Counted from the first letter of the stretch, positions 34,230-45,288 are shown. The stretch: 64,000 bases of DNA from Prevotella sp. (GCA_024695815.1 JAILHK010000008.1:28836-92835); one strand, 5' to 3'. Program-made: numbers and translations. The notes: a model not told the origin generated them from the letters alone.

Positions 34230-34570
34230 GTGAGAAAAAGGGTGTGGATAAGCTGGTGGATAACCCTGTTAATAACTATAGAATAACTTTGGAATAAGTT
34301 GTGGATTATACAATGGGCATTAGAGAGGGGTGGATATCAACACCTTTATTCAGGGCTTTTATTTCACTTTTCCACAGTTTTTCTTGTGAAAAAGATATAA
34401 ACTTATTAATTTTGCACCGAATTACGGAATTGTGGATAAAACATCTATAGTGTTCATTCTCAAATAGAAACAACAAACAGTAGGTGTGAATAACTGTGTA
34501 TTCCGTGGGGAAAACGAAATGGGCAAGTAAAGTGGCATTTAATTACCAACTTATCAACGGCACATTATAC
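34230..34570. other. proposed chromosomal replication origin (oriC)
   Basis: A 460-base gene-free stretch between TrmH and nadA holds a cluster of DnaA boxes (consensus TTATCCACA). Perfect: 34243-34251 and 34431-34439 (both minus). One mismatch: 34255-34263, 34300-34308 and 34485-34493 (minus) and 34368-34376 (plus). Two mismatches: 34329-34337 and 34551-34559. Between them is an A+T-rich part (34340-34430) that could be the unwinding element. A hand count of sample lines shows plus-strand base composition moving from C-rich or balanced on the left to G-rich or balanced on the right, the expected direction at an origin. dnaA itself is not in the window. Confidence 0.8.
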
Positions 34571-34621
34571 TACTCATTTCTATTTTAAAAAGAAAAAGAA
34601 AAAAAGGAATATAATTATAAG

Positions 34622-35611
34622 ATGTTGAAAAAGGAGTGGACAGAGCAAGGCTTCATTGATGAAGCTGTGGCTGAGGGAACAGACTTGAAGAAAGAGATAC
34701 GTAGTCTGTGCAAGGAGAAAAACGCAGTGATATTGGCACACTATTATACCGTTGGCGACATACAAGATGTGGCCGACTTTGTTGGCGACTCGCTGGCATT
34801 GGCACGTAAGGCTGCCGAGACCGACGCCAAGATGATGGTGATGTGTGGCGTGCACTTCATGGCAGAGACCTGCAAGCTGTTGTCGCCCGAGAAGACTGTG
34901 CTGTGTCCAGACCTGAATGCTGGTTGTTCGCTGGCCGACAGTTGTAAGGCGGACGACCTGAAGAGATATAAGGAGGAGCATCCGGGCTATCAGGTGGTGA
35001 GCTATGTGAACACCACTGCTGCCGTGAAGGCACTGACCGACGTGGTGGTGACCAGTGGTAATGCCAAGAAGGTGGTGGATCAGTTGCCTAAGGATGCAAA
35101 GATTATCTTTGGACCTGACTATAATCTAGGTAACTATATCAACGAGGTGACGGGCAGAAAGATGTTGCTGTGGAATGGTGGTTGCCATGTGCACGAGCGC
35201 TTCTCGCCTGCAGCTATTGTGAAGTTGAAGGCGCAACATCCTGATGCTATCGTGATGGCACACCTGGAGTGTAAGGGTCCGGTGCTGGCTCTGGCCGATG
35301 TGAAGGGTTCTACAGCCGACATGCTGAAGTATGCGGGCAATAGTGAGGCTAAGCAGTTTATCGTGGCTACAGAGGCCGGTATTCTGCACGAGCTGCAACG
35401 TATGTGTCCGGATAAGGAGTTCATACCTGTGCCACCAGAGATTACCGAGAGCGGACTGGAATGCTCGTGCAACGAGTGTCAGTATATGAAAATGAACACG
35501 CTGCAGAAGATCTACAACACGCTGAAGTATGAGTGGCCACAGATAGAGATTGATCCTGCCATTGCCAAGGATGCTGTGAAGCCTATTGAACGAATGCTGG
35601 CATTGAGCTAA
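34622..35611 (+). CDS. nadA: quinolinate synthase A
   Basis: 329 residues. It condenses iminoaspartate with dihydroxyacetone phosphate to quinolinate in NAD synthesis, using a [4Fe-4S] cluster. Visible features: 'AVILAHYYTVGDIQDVADFVGDSLAL', first cluster Cys in 'MVMCGVHFMAETCKLL', 'LVLNPGC'-type region as 'DLNAGCSLADSCKADDL', second Cys region 'HLECKGPVL' and last 'CSCNECQYMKMNTL'. No nadB or nadC follows; the next gene starts directly at the stop codon (35612), so they are co-transcribed. Adjacent to the proposed origin. Confidence 0.95.
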   Translation: MLKKEWTEQGFIDEAVAEGTDLKKEIRSLCKEKNAVILAHYYTVGDIQDVADFVGDSLALARKAAETDAKMMVMCGVHFMAETCKLLSPEKTVLCPDLNAGCSLADSCKADDLKRYKEEHPGYQVVSYVNTTAAVKALTDVVVTSGNAKKVVDQLPKDAKIIFGPDYNLGNYINEVTGRKMLLWNGGCHVHERFSPAAIVKLKAQHPDAIVMAHLECKGPVLALADVKGSTADMLKYAGNSEAKQFIVATEAGILHELQRMCPDKEFIPVPPEITESGLECSCNECQYMKMNTLQKIYNTLKYEWPQIEIDPAIAKDAVKPIERMLALS

Positions 35612-37399
35612 ATGGCACATGGTATGGCCTTATATAAAAAGGTTTTAGGATATATACTCAGACCTATCGAAGAGAACATGTTGTTTTTTCTCTTCATGTA
35701 TGTGTTGGGTGCTGTGTGTATTCTCTTTGAACCGTGGGGTGGCTGTAGTCGTTTTTGGTCATTCTTTGAACTGCTGTTCGATGTGTATGTGCTGAGCGCC
35801 CTGCTATGTGTGGTTCCGAAGCGGTTGCGACAGGTCGTCAGGGGATGTCTCTACCCTATCTTTTATCTGACAGCCATTGTGGATATGGCGCTGTTCTACC
35901 GTTTAAATTCGCCTATCATTCCTATCCTGCTACAGATGGCGATGCAGTCGAACGTGAACGAATCGACAGAGGCTATCAATAGTTATATAGACAGCAGTCT
36001 GCTGTTATCGCCAGTGTCTTTGGTATTTGTGGTTCTGCTGGTGCACTTATGTATCGCCGTGAAGCCCGACTGGCGCCAGAAGCTGAAAGACTTTTTGCAA
36101 TGCGTGATGAAGCGTCACCGACTGGTGATTAGCAGCGGGCTTACCGCCTTGCTGTTGTTTTCAGGGTGGTCGTGCGCCATGAATAAGAAGTTCCTCTATT
36201 ATAATATTATTGAGGGTTTGAAGGTCATCGACGTGCAAAAAGAGATGGGCGATGACGATACACGTACTGGTTTTTATATTCCCGTTTACCGCCTTTTGGA
36301 TGCCATCGTCGAGAACAGGGAGATGAAGGACATCATCATGAAACTGCATGAACATGCGGGTAAAGGTGAAGCTACACTTGGTGATGATGCACCATCGCAT
36401 GTGGTGTTTATCATCGGCGAGAGTTACAACAGGTACCATTCGCATCTTTACGGTTATGATTTACCCACCACGCCTTATCAGGACAAACTAAATGAAACTG
36501 GCAGAATGGCTGTGTTCACCGATGCAGTGAGCAGTTGGAACGCTACCTGCGAGTCGTTTCAGAGCATGTTGTCTATGTATTGTGTAGGCGACAAACGGTC
36601 ATGGTATGAGTATCCGTTCTTTACCACATTGATACGCAATGCTGGTTATCAGGTGGCCTTTTTGAGTAATCAGTTTGTGATGGATTGTGGCACATCGTAC
36701 AGCTCGTTTGTGGAGGATGTGTTTATCAACGATAAGGTATTGAGCGATGCTCAGTTTGATATTCGTAACAGCGAGATACATCCTTACGACTTAGGACTCG
36801 TTGATGACTACAGACAGGTGAAAGATAAGGTTGCCGAGCACAACCTGTGGATATTCCACTTCATGGGACTTCATGCCGACTTCCATGAGCGTTATCCGGA
36901 GAGCTGGAAGCACTTTACGGCGAAGGATTACCACCGTCGGGATTTGTTGGCTGCGGATGTAGAGATACTGGCTGATTATGATAATGCCATACGCTATAAC
37001 GACTATGTCATCAAACGCATCATCGATGAGTTTAAGGACAAGGATGCCCTCATCGTGTTTGTGGCAGATCATGGCGAACGTGTGTATGACGACTGTCAGG
37101 TGTTTGGACGTAACCTGACGTGGAATGCCACTGATATCAAGTCGCAATTCTCTATTCCTTTCTGGATTTATGCCACACCGCGATACTACGAGCACCATCA
37201 GGACGATTTTAAGGCCATTCTGGACGCTCGGAACAAACGATACATGACAGACGCCATTGGACACACCTTGCTGCGCTTAGCGGGCGTTAAAACGCCTTAT
37301 TACAGAGCAGAGCGTGATGTTATATCGACAAAGTATGATGAGAATCGCAAGCGAATCATTCGCGAAGAGCGCGACTTTGATGAGATTGTGAAGCCTTAA
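35612..37399 (+). CDS. sulfatase-fold phosphoethanolamine transferase-like membrane enzyme
   Basis: 595 residues. About five N-terminal membrane helices (20-195), then a periplasmic alkaline-phosphatase-type domain with metal motif 'VFIIGESYNRYHSHLYGYDLPTTPY', a candidate nucleophile Thr in 'SWNATCESFQSML', and 'IVFVADHGERVYDD'. This is the layout of EptA/CptA enzymes that add phosphoethanolamine to lipid A or core sugars. Donor and acceptor are inferred from the family. It begins at the base after the nadA stop codon; MALYKKV four codons later is an alternative start. Confidence 0.88.
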   Translation: MAHGMALYKKVLGYILRPIEENMLFFLFMYVLGAVCILFEPWGGCSRFWSFFELLFDVYVLSALLCVVPKRLRQVVRGCLYPIFYLTAIVDMALFYRLNSPIIPILLQMAMQSNVNESTEAINSYIDSSLLLSPVSLVFVVLLVHLCIAVKPDWRQKLKDFLQCVMKRHRLVISSGLTALLLFSGWSCAMNKKFLYYNIIEGLKVIDVQKEMGDDDTRTGFYIPVYRLLDAIVENREMKDIIMKLHEHAGKGEATLGDDAPSHVVFIIGESYNRYHSHLYGYDLPTTPYQDKLNETGRMAVFTDAVSSWNATCESFQSMLSMYCVGDKRSWYEYPFFTTLIRNAGYQVAFLSNQFVMDCGTSYSSFVEDVFINDKVLSDAQFDIRNSEIHPYDLGLVDDYRQVKDKVAEHNLWIFHFMGLHADFHERYPESWKHFTAKDYHRRDLLAADVEILADYDNAIRYNDYVIKRIIDEFKDKDALIVFVADHGERVYDDCQVFGRNLTWNATDIKSQFSIPFWIYATPRYYEHHQDDFKAILDARNKRYMTDAIGHTLLRLAGVKTPYYRAERDVISTKYDENRKRIIREERDFDEIVKP

Positions 37400-37407
37400 G
37401 CGCATCG

Positions 37408-38799
37408 TCATTTCACGATAAACTTACGACCGTTGTGGATATAAAGGCCTGGGGTTGGTTTACGCACGCGTTGTCCATTCATATTGTAGATTGACGTAGG
37501 TTGTTGGCTTTGTGGAATATCGTAAATGCTGTTTGTCAGGTTATCTATTTGTTGAGTTAAGATATTGATTCGTTGAGCCACGAGCGAGTTTATTTCATCA
37601 TACTGTGATGAGAACTTTCGGCCTTCATTCGGATATACTTTTTGATGTTGTTTCACTGACTCATCGAAGATGTATTCAAAGCGCTGCTTAAGTTTTTCCA
37701 TCCGGCTGATATAGTTGTGATATAGGGATGGTTTAATGTTATTCCACAGTCGCAGGTAGGCATTTACAAAATCAGTGCGCTGGAAAAGTTTTTGATAGTA
37801 GCCGTAATGATGCAGGCTGCTCCACCCTATCTTGGTTCTGAAAGAAGAGTCGTAGTCCCATATAGGTCCAGTTTTGATGATGGTATTGTCTGTTTGGTTA
37901 TAGATAGAGTAGAACTTATTGCAACCCAAGGCATCGTCTGTGCCAAGGATATCGTGGATAAGTATCCATTTAGCCCATGATTCTATGTCTATGAGTGTTG
38001 AAATATCCTCCTGTCTGTGAAGTGCCTGTTCGAAGGTGGTGATGGTGGTATTAATGAAATCTATTTCATTGCTACTAATATCTTTGTCGTCAGGATATTT
38101 AAAGGTCCATGCGGTGTTGTCTGGTTGCTGATCAGTGTGTGTATATATGTTCTCGTTCCAGAAGAATGTGTCATCTTCGATGATGAATCCTTCTTTGCTG
38201 ATGTTAATTCTGTTTTCACCTCTTGCCACCGCTTCCATGAGATAATACATGCCCTGATACTGTCCGTTGAGAATGAGATGTACAAAGATATATTCGGGTG
38301 TCCATTCCTTTTCTAAGCACTGACTAATAGTGGTTCCTGTCATATTGATAATGTTGCTCTCTTTTTCGGTCATCATCGTATTCCATGTATATAGAGATAG
38401 AAGGAGCCATTCTTTATGGTCATCTGCCGGATTATTCCTGAAGAGTAAATCTTTTTTCTTGGTCAGTTTCAGTTTGTAGGGATGTTGGTCAAGATATAAG
38501 CCCGTGCTGTTGCCTCTTCTTTTTATTTTCATGCCAGATAAATCTTTTACGTAGGGGCCTGAGGCATAGAGAGTGTCGCTATTTGCCAGCATGATCATGC
38601 TGCCAGTGACGTAGTTGTTGTTAGTAATAGTTTTTGGCCAGTTGCTATTTGGTGGCAGTGCCACATCGGCCTGTGGCATTACACTATCAGTGGTGGTGAT
38701 GATGATCAATGGTGCACCTGTTTCTCTGAGTGTTTCTATGGATTGAGAAAAACAGAAAGTACTTATGCAAGATAGGAACAAACAAACTAAAAGGCGCAT
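37408..38799 (-). CDS. CotH-family protein with sorting tail (secreted)
   Basis: 463 residues. Signal peptide ends near 'CFSQ'. CotH blocks: 'MKIKRRGNSTGLYLDQHPYKLKL' (about 95-117), 'YIFVHLILNGQYQGMYYLMEAV', and 'KTGPIWDYDSSFRTKIGW'. CotH proteins are atypical secreted protein kinases or spore-coat-like proteins. The end 'IYNMNGQRVRKPTPGLYIHNGRKFIVK' is the short sorting-type tail. It lies next to porZ, a component of the system that processes such tails. The coiled stretch around 390-430 ('NSLVAQRINILTQQIDNLTN') is probably helical. Confidence 0.85.
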   Translation of the reverse strand: MRLLVCLFLSCISTFCFSQSIETLRETGAPLIIITTTDSVMPQADVALPPNSNWPKTITNNNYVTGSMIMLANSDTLYASGPYVKDLSGMKIKRRGNSTGLYLDQHPYKLKLTKKKDLLFRNNPADDHKEWLLLSLYTWNTMMTEKESNIINMTGTTISQCLEKEWTPEYIFVHLILNGQYQGMYYLMEAVARGENRINISKEGFIIEDDTFFWNENIYTHTDQQPDNTAWTFKYPDDKDISSNEIDFINTTITTFEQALHRQEDISTLIDIESWAKWILIHDILGTDDALGCNKFYSIYNQTDNTIIKTGPIWDYDSSFRTKIGWSSLHHYGYYQKLFQRTDFVNAYLRLWNNIKPSLYHNYISRMEKLKQRFEYIFDESVKQHQKVYPNEGRKFSSQYDEINSLVAQRINILTQQIDNLTNSIYDIPQSQQPTSIYNMNGQRVRKPTPGLYIHNGRKFIVK

Positions 38800-38809
38800 A
38801 ACTATTTGA

Positions 38810-40744
38810 TTATCTGACGATAGCTATCTTACTCACTACCCCACTCTTTCCTTCGCTGGTGGCCACTGCCACCATATAGACGCCGCTGACCACACGGTTA
38901 CCATGCAGGTCACAGCCGTCCCAGGTGTAGGTGCCACCGTTAGAGCGGCCCTGTGAGACGAGTTTTCCGCTGGGGCTTAGTATCTTTACGTCGGCATCGA
39001 AAGAGAGGCCTGTGACCGTTATAAGACCCGTGTAGCCGGGCTCTACGGGGTTGGGATAGGCATAGACATTGTCTTTCTCCATCTCTTCGGCTGGTTCGGT
39101 GGCATCGCTGACATACGAGCAGAGACCATTGAAGGTTCCAAAGTACACCTTGCCGCTAGTGGGGTCAATAGCTATAGACTCAATATTGTTGCTGAGCAGC
39201 GGACTGTTCTCGGTGGTAAAATGATAAATCTGCTCCATATTGTCGGCACTGATCAGATAGACACCGTTACCATTGGTTCCTATCCACTTGCGGTTGCCGC
39301 CATCAATTGCTATACAACTGATGTTGACACCATTCATCAGGTAGTCGGCAAAGTTGCTGCCGTCGTTGCGTGGCACTTTGATTTGCTGGAAAGTGACTTT
39401 CGATTGTCCTACTTCGTCGCTGGCAATCATGAAGAGTCCCTTGGCGGTGCCCAACCAAATGTTATGGTCGCGGTCTTCGCTGATGGCATTGATATAAGAC
39501 ACGTTGTAGCTGACACCATCCTGATTGGTGAAATAGTTCTCACCATTAACGGAATAAGAATAATAGGATTTAAGTCCGTCAAGCCAGATGTCATAACAGA
39601 ATACAGTAGGTTTTTCCCAGTTAGAATTGACAAACCATAGGTAGCCGCGACTATCTATCATCATATTTGACAGACCAGTTAATCCTATATTGTTCTCATT
39701 TGTCAGTTCCTGCTGATAATGATCAACCCACTCTCCTTCTTTTGTCAGTTCTAATAGATTAACGTGGTCGGCTTGACTATTAAGTATCCAGAGACTTTCG
39801 TTTTTATCAAACTTGAGTCCGTTGATGAGTATATAGGAATTATCTAATTGTTTTCCTCGGTCAACAGCTCCCTTCAGCGGACTATTGTCTTTGTTATAGT
39901 ACTTTGATAGTTTTCCATCCAGAAACTCATATAATCCACATCGTCCACCCACAAAGATATGGTTTTCATTAAAGGGGTCAACAGCAAAACAGTTGTTGTC
40001 TAAATATGAATAGCCAGTGATAGTCTGAAGATTATCTTCTAAAATTTGCCATTCGTCGTTTTGTAATATCTGTGCAGTCCCTGGTCGATGGAGATCCATG
40101 GCCCCGGAGAGGAAATAACCACCCACGGTGTAAAGCCGATTGCCTACGAACTGCATGTTGTAGAAGTAGTTGTACTTAGGACCACCTGGTTGGAGGGTCT
40201 TGACCACGGGCAGGTTGGTGTCGTAGTCGTCGGTCTTAAGAACGGGCAGCGAGGTGGGATACTGCGGATGGGTGGGACGATAGGTGTCGCTGATTTCCCC
40301 ACGCTGCATGTTGACTTTGATAATGGCAAAGCGGACATACAGGTAGGCGTAGATGCCATCGATGGTCAGGCTGTCGATGGTCTTATCGTCGGTCATAGAC
40401 TTCTTGTAGAGTGCTGCAATATTGGTGATATTACCATTGGCATCTAGCAGGTCTATGTTGGAGTTCTGATAGATGATGATGAGCTTACGGGCGTCGTTGT
40501 TCCAGGCAATATGTGTGATATAGGTGTCGCTGAGACCTGTGATCTTGTCGTAGGTGGTGATGCTCTGGTCGTTGAGGTTGTACTGATACAAGCTGTTGGA
40601 CGCCAGCACATAGAGGTTGTTGCCACCTTTCGCAATTTGCTGGGGCTCGTGGTACGACATGTATGCCTGCCACGAACCTACCTGTGCCTGCAGTGACACG
40701 AGTGCACATACGGCGATTAGTAATAGAACAACGATTCTTCTCAT
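38810..40744 (-). CDS. porZ: PorZ-like type IX secretion beta-propeller protein
   Basis: 644 residues from MRRIVVLLLIAVCALVSLQAQ; the track start 78 codons earlier lies in rdgB and gives no signal peptide. 'VGSWQAYMSYHEPQQIAKGGNNLYVLASNSLYQYNL' is the PorZ N-terminus. Propeller repeats continue ('NIWLGTAKGLFMI', 'RKWIGTNGNGVYLI', 'GKVYFGTFNGLCSY'), then a C-terminal domain 'VYAYPNPVEPGYTGLITVTGLS...GVYMVAVATSEGKSGVVSKIAIVR'. PorZ is part of the surface sortase-like complex that transfers T9SS cargo to lipopolysaccharide. It is tightly spaced after rdgB (1 base). Confidence 0.88.
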   Translation of the reverse strand: MRRIVVLLLIAVCALVSLQAQVGSWQAYMSYHEPQQIAKGGNNLYVLASNSLYQYNLNDQSITTYDKITGLSDTYITHIAWNNDARKLIIIYQNSNIDLLDANGNITNIAALYKKSMTDDKTIDSLTIDGIYAYLYVRFAIIKVNMQRGEISDTYRPTHPQYPTSLPVLKTDDYDTNLPVVKTLQPGGPKYNYFYNMQFVGNRLYTVGGYFLSGAMDLHRPGTAQILQNDEWQILEDNLQTITGYSYLDNNCFAVDPFNENHIFVGGRCGLYEFLDGKLSKYYNKDNSPLKGAVDRGKQLDNSYILINGLKFDKNESLWILNSQADHVNLLELTKEGEWVDHYQQELTNENNIGLTGLSNMMIDSRGYLWFVNSNWEKPTVFCYDIWLDGLKSYYSYSVNGENYFTNQDGVSYNVSYINAISEDRDHNIWLGTAKGLFMIASDEVGQSKVTFQQIKVPRNDGSNFADYLMNGVNISCIAIDGGNRKWIGTNGNGVYLISADNMEQIYHFTTENSPLLSNNIESIAIDPTSGKVYFGTFNGLCSYVSDATEPAEEMEKDNVYAYPNPVEPGYTGLITVTGLSFDADVKILSPSGKLVSQGRSNGGTYTWDGCDLHGNRVVSGVYMVAVATSEGKSGVVSKIAIVR

Positions 40745-40745
40745 T

Positions 40746-41372
40746 TTATACCTTTTGTAGGAAGTCGGCCAGCTTCTGGGTGGCACGGGCGCGGTGGCTG
40801 ATGGTGTTTTTGACATCCATACCCAACTCGGCAAAGGTCTTGTCGTAGCCTTCGGGACGGAAGATGGGGTCGTAGCCAAAGCCCTCTGCCCCACTCCGCT
40901 CGCGGGTGATCTCGCCATCGACGATGCCCTCGAACTGATATTCCTGTTTGATGCTGGTGCAACCACAGGGACAGACATCCTTTTTTAGTATTAACGCAAT
41001 GACGGTGCGGAATCGTGCCTTGCGATTGTTATTTTCTGCTAAATCCTGAAGCAACTGGGTCATGTTGGCTTCGCTGTCGTGACTTTCTGCTGCTGGATTC
41101 TTGGTGTTGGCATAGCGGGCGCTATAGACGCCGGGAGCGCCTTTGAGTGCCTCTACCTCAAGACCGGTATCGTCGGCAAAGCAGCTCATGTGGTAGTGGT
41201 CATAGACATAGCGGGCCTTTTGCAGGGCGTTGGCTTCGAGCGTGGTGCCCGTCTCAGGGATATCTACATCGCAACCAATGTCTTTCAGGGATAGTATCTC
41301 TACCCTATCGCCTATAATCTGTCGTATCTCGCTGAGCTTATGCTCGTTGTTGGTGGCAAAAACTATCTTCAT
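40746..41372 (-). CDS. rdgB: XTP/dITP diphosphatase (RdgB/HAM1)
   Basis: 208 residues. '[18 protein letters not shown]' and '[25 protein letters not shown]' are the substrate and metal-binding blocks; '[20 protein letters not shown]' and '[13 protein letters not shown]' complete the family signature. It removes deaminated purine nucleoside triphosphates. It belongs to a minus-strand run leuS-YitT-rdgB-porZ with gaps of 0 to 7 bases, probably one transcript. Confidence 0.95.
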   Translation of the reverse strand: MKIVFATNNEHKLSEIRQIIGDRVEILSLKDIGCDVDIPETGTTLEANALQKARYVYDHYHMSCFADDTGLEVEALKGAPGVYSARYANTKNPAAESHDSEANMTQLLQDLAENNNRKARFRTVIALILKKDVCPCGCTSIKQEYQFEGIVDGEITRERSGAEGFGYDPIFRPEGYDKTFAELGMDVKNTISHRARATQKLADFLQKV

Positions 41373-41379
41373 ACGTTTG

Positions 41380-42351
41380 TTATGCTTTCAGTTTTGGCGT
41401 CTTGCGCGCCGTGGGGTCAATGGTTTTCTGACCGGGTGTCTTCACCTTGATGGCATCAAAACCTTCGCCAAAGACACCAATAACGGCACTCTGCGACACG
41501 AAGGCGTTGGGGTCTATCATCTTGATGAGACGGAACATGTCGGTGCTCTCGTTCTTCTTGGCCAGGATACACAGCACTTTGCGCTCCTTGCCCGAATACC
41601 AGCCGTGACCATCGAGGATGGTGACGCCGTGGTCCATGCGGGTGCCGATGGCGTTGGCTATCTCCTGCCACTTCTCAGAGAAGATGAGGAACTGCACTGA
41701 AGAGCGGCGACGGTTGTAGATATAGTCGAGCATGAAGTTCTCGATCATCATGGTACAGAAGCCGAACACTACCATGTGAGTGCGGTCGAGCATGTCGCCA
41801 AACTGCGGGATGAACAGACAGGAGCCTACAATCATGAAGTCGAGGATGAATAGCACCGTGCCCAGCGACATGTTGTAGTACTTGTTCACAGAGGCCGCGA
41901 TGATGTCGGAACCACCTGTGGAACCGTTGTTCAGGAACACGATACCCAGCGACGAACCTGTCATCATACAGCCGATGATGAGCGACATGAAGTTCTGGCC
42001 CTCGCCCAGTATCTTCACCATCTCGCCCGACTCATCGCGCGGCACCAGCTCTTTCATCAGTCCCAACAGGAACGTCAGCACGATGATGGCATAGATGGTC
42101 TTCATCAGGAACTTCAGTCCCAGGATCTTCAGTGCGATGACCAGCAGCGCCAGGTTGATGAGGAAATAGGTGTATTGGTTGGGAAAACCACTGGCATATT
42201 CCACAATAGCAGCGATACCCGACACGCCTCCGGTCACAATCTCATAGGGCATGAGGAAGAAGGTGAAACCAAAGGCATATAAAAAAAGGCCAAGGGTTAT
42301 GAAAACATAATCCTGGACCTCTTTCATGATGATGCGATGATTGATAGTCAT
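41380..42351 (-). CDS. YitT-family membrane protein
   Basis: 323 residues. Five membrane segments in the first 200 residues ('[31 protein letters not shown]' is the family mark, with '[12 protein letters not shown]'). A C-terminal cytoplasmic DUF2179 domain follows ('[27 protein letters not shown]', '[19 protein letters not shown]'). The transport or signalling role is unknown. It starts at the base before the leuS stop region (leuS ends at 42352). MKEVQDYVF (residue 9) is an alternative start. Confidence 0.9.
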   Translation of the reverse strand: MTINHRIIMKEVQDYVFITLGLFLYAFGFTFFLMPYEIVTGGVSGIAAIVEYASGFPNQYTYFLINLALLVIALKILGLKFLMKTIYAIIVLTFLLGLMKELVPRDESGEMVKILGEGQNFMSLIIGCMMTGSSLGIVFLNNGSTGGSDIIAASVNKYYNMSLGTVLFILDFMIVGSCLFIPQFGDMLDRTHMVVFGFCTMMIENFMLDYIYNRRRSSVQFLIFSEKWQEIANAIGTRMDHGVTILDGHGWYSGKERKVLCILAKKNESTDMFRLIKMIDPNAFVSQSAVIGVFGEGFDAIKVKTPGQKTIDPTARKTPKLKA

Positions 42352-45168
42352 TTATTTGATAACGATATTCACCATACGCTTAGGGACGATGATAACCTTT
42401 ACTATCTGCTTGTCTTCTACGTACTTGGCCGTACGCTCGTCGTTGCGTACCAGTGACTCGATGGCGGCATTGTCGGCATCGGCAGCCAGCTGAATCTCGA
42501 AGCGGGTCTTACCGTTGAAGGCTACACCCATCTTCACGCTGCTCTCTACCAAGTAGGCCTCGTTCCACTCGGGCCACTGTGCGTCGCACACACTACCCTG
42601 CTCGCCCAGCATCTCCCAAAGCTCTTCGGCCATGTGGGGTGCGAAGGGGGCAATCAGGATGACGAGCGTCTGGAGCAGTTCCTTGTTCTTGCACTTCTGC
42701 TGAGACAGCTCGTTGGTGCAAATCATGAAGGCCGAGATAGCGGTGTTGTAAGAGAATTGCTCGATGTCTTGCGACACCTTCTTGATGAGCTTATGAACAC
42801 TCTTCAGGTTGTCGGCGGTAGCCTCGCCCTCGAAACCATTCTGGAAGAGGTTCCAGAACTTCTTCAGGAAGCGGTGGCAGCCATCGATACCGTTGGTATC
42901 CCAAGGCTTTGACTGCTCTACAGGACCGAGGAACATCTCGTAGAGGCGCAGGGTGTCAGCACCATATTTCTCTACAATCATGTCGGGGTTTACCACGTTG
43001 TACATAGACTTAGACATCTTTTCTACTGCCCAGCCGCAGATATATTTACCTTCTTCGAGGATAAACTCGGCATTGTTGTACTCAGGACGCCAAGCCTTGA
43101 AGGCCTCGATATCCAGCACGTCGGCAGAGACGATGTTCACATCCACGTGGATAGGTGTGGTCTCCTTGTAGTTCTTGCGCAGGTTCAGGCTCACGAACTT
43201 ACCCTTGTCGGCACCTTCGTCCTCGATACGATAGACGAAGTTAGAGCGTCCCTGAATCATACCCTGGTTCACCAGCTTCTTGAAGGGCTCGTCCTCGCAG
43301 GTGTAGCCTGAATCGTAGAGGAACTTATCCCAGAAGCGTGAGTAGATGAGGTGACCAGTGGCGTGCTCGCTACCACCCACATAGAGGTCCACGTTGCGCC
43401 AGTATTCGTTTTTATCCTTGTTGGTCAGCGCCTGGTCGTTGTGGGGGTCCATATAGCGCAGGTAGTAGGCTGATGAGCCTGCAAAGCCGGGCATGGTGTT
43501 CAGCTCGAGGGGGAAGACGGTCTTGTTGTCGATGTCGGAAACGCTGACCACGGTGTTGGTCTCGGTGTTCCAAGCCCACTGGCGTGCGCGACCCAATGGG
43601 GGTTCGCCAGTCTCGGTGGGCTTATACTCGTCGATCTCGGGCAGTTCCAGAGGCAGACACTCCTTTGGAATCATATAGGGCATGTCGTCCTTGTAGTAAA
43701 CGGGGAATGGCTCGCCCCAGTAGCGCTGACGCGAGAAGATAGCATCGCGCAGACGGTAGTTGACCTTCACGCGGCCCAAGCCTTGCTCGGTGACGTATTT
43801 CTTGGTGGCAGCGATGGCCTCTTTCACGGTGAGTCCGTTGAGCGAGAACTTATCGCTGGCAGAGTTGCACATGATACCGTCTTTGGCATCGAAGCTCTCC
43901 TCGCTGACGTCGGCACCCTCGATGACGGGGATGATGGGCAGGTTGAAGTGCTTGGCAAAGGCATAGTCACGAGAGTCGTGAGCAGGCACAGCCATGATGG
44001 CGCCAGTGCCGTAGCCAGCCAATACGTATTCAGAGATCCATACAGGAATCTTGTCGCCTGTAAATGGGTTGATGGCGTATGAGCCAGAGAACACACCAGT
44101 TACGCTGTGGTCCATCTGGCGCTCGCGCTCAGTGCGCTTCTTCACATAGGCCAGATACTCATCGACGGCAGCCTGCTGGTCGGCAGTAGTCAGTTCTTTC
44201 ACCAGGTCGCTCTCAGGAGCCAGTACCATGAAGGTCACACCAAACATGGTGTCGGCACGGGTGGTGAAGATGGTGAAGTGCTTGTCGCTGTCGGCCACGT
44301 TGAATTCAACCTCAGTACCCTCGCTACGGCCAATCCAGTTGCGCTGAGCCTCTTTCAGCGAGTCGGTCCAGTCGATAGTGTCCAGTCCGTCGAGCAGGCG
44401 CTGTGCATAGGCCGATACGCGCAGACACCACTGGCGCATCTTCTTTTGTTCTACGGGATAGCCACCACGTTCAGAGACACCGTTGATGACTTCGTCGTTG
44501 GCCAGCACGGTACCCAGTGCGGGGCACCAGTTCACCATGGTCTCGGCCAGATAGGCAATACGATAGTTCATCAGCACTTCCTGCTTCTTCTTCTCAGAGA
44601 ATGCGGCCCATTCGGCAGCCGTGAAGTGCAGCTCCTCGCTGCCCTGAGCACCGCAGTCCTTAGTACCCATCAGTTCGAAGTGCTCAATGAGCTTGATGAT
44701 GGGCTGTGCCTTCTGCGAAGAAATGCTGTAGTAAGAGCGGAACATACGCTGGAAGGCCCACTGTGTCCAGTGGTAATAGCCTGGGTCACAGGTGCGTACC
44801 TCGCGACTCCAGTCGAACGAGAAGCCAATCTTATCCAACTGCTCGCGATAGCGGTTGATGTTCTGTTCGGTGGTGATGGCAGGGTGCTGGCCCGTCTGGA
44901 TGGCATATTGCTCTGCGGGCAGTCCGTAGGCATCGTATCCCATGGGGTTCAGCACGTTGAAACCCTTCAGGCGCTTGTAGCGTGCATAGATGTCGCTGGC
45001 AATGTAGCCGAGGGGGTGACCCACGTGAAGTCCGGCGCCGCTAGGGTAGGGGAACATGTTCAGAACGTAGAATTTCTTCTTTTTCTCATCTTCCACTACG
45101 CGATAGGTGCCATTGTCCACCCAGCGTTTCTGCCATTTTTTCTCAATGTCTCTGAAATTGTATTCCAT
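42352..45168 (-). CDS. leuS: leucyl-tRNA synthetase
   Basis: 938 residues, full length. HIGH motif '[10 protein letters not shown]' near 46, a large editing domain (about 230-430), and KMSKS as 'EKMSKSMYN' near 721. It charges tRNA-Leu in the cytoplasm. First gene of a four-gene run with YitT, rdgB and porZ; a minus-strand -7 box lies at 45209. Confidence 0.98.
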   Translation of the reverse strand: MEYNFRDIEKKWQKRWVDNGTYRVVEDEKKKKFYVLNMFPYPSGAGLHVGHPLGYIASDIYARYKRLKGFNVLNPMGYDAYGLPAEQYAIQTGQHPAITTEQNINRYREQLDKIGFSFDWSREVRTCDPGYYHWTQWAFQRMFRSYYSISSQKAQPIIKLIEHFELMGTKDCGAQGSEELHFTAAEWAAFSEKKKQEVLMNYRIAYLAETMVNWCPALGTVLANDEVINGVSERGGYPVEQKKMRQWCLRVSAYAQRLLDGLDTIDWTDSLKEAQRNWIGRSEGTEVEFNVADSDKHFTIFTTRADTMFGVTFMVLAPESDLVKELTTADQQAAVDEYLAYVKKRTERERQMDHSVTGVFSGSYAINPFTGDKIPVWISEYVLAGYGTGAIMAVPAHDSRDYAFAKHFNLPIIPVIEGADVSEESFDAKDGIMCNSASDKFSLNGLTVKEAIAATKKYVTEQGLGRVKVNYRLRDAIFSRQRYWGEPFPVYYKDDMPYMIPKECLPLELPEIDEYKPTETGEPPLGRARQWAWNTETNTVVSVSDIDNKTVFPLELNTMPGFAGSSAYYLRYMDPHNDQALTNKDKNEYWRNVDLYVGGSEHATGHLIYSRFWDKFLYDSGYTCEDEPFKKLVNQGMIQGRSNFVYRIEDEGADKGKFVSLNLRKNYKETTPIHVDVNIVSADVLDIEAFKAWRPEYNNAEFILEEGKYICGWAVEKMSKSMYNVVNPDMIVEKYGADTLRLYEMFLGPVEQSKPWDTNGIDGCHRFLKKFWNLFQNGFEGEATADNLKSVHKLIKKVSQDIEQFSYNTAISAFMICTNELSQQKCKNKELLQTLVILIAPFAPHMAEELWEMLGEQGSVCDAQWPEWNEAYLVESSVKMGVAFNGKTRFEIQLAADADNAAIESLVRNDERTAKYVEDKQIVKVIIVPKRMVNIVIK

Positions 45169-45208
45169 ATCTTTGTTTTGCTTTTATTTCCTAATGTTTT
45201 CAAGTGTG

Positions 45209-45216
45209 CAAAGTTA
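45209..45216 (-). promoter_or_regulatory. promoter -7 element of the leuS run
   Basis: TAACTTTG followed by CA on the minus strand, 40 bases upstream of leuS. Confidence 0.6.
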
Positions 45217-45288
45217 CTGAGAATAATTCTTTTCTCCAAAAAAAAGAGTTCAAATCACATTATTTAATAAAATTAATGCTTAAAAACG

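Noticed and set aside
40746-40978. N-terminal extension of the PorZ ORF
   Set aside because: The extra 78 residues lie inside rdgB in another frame and are Ser/Pro/Ala-rich; the signal peptide starts at 40744.
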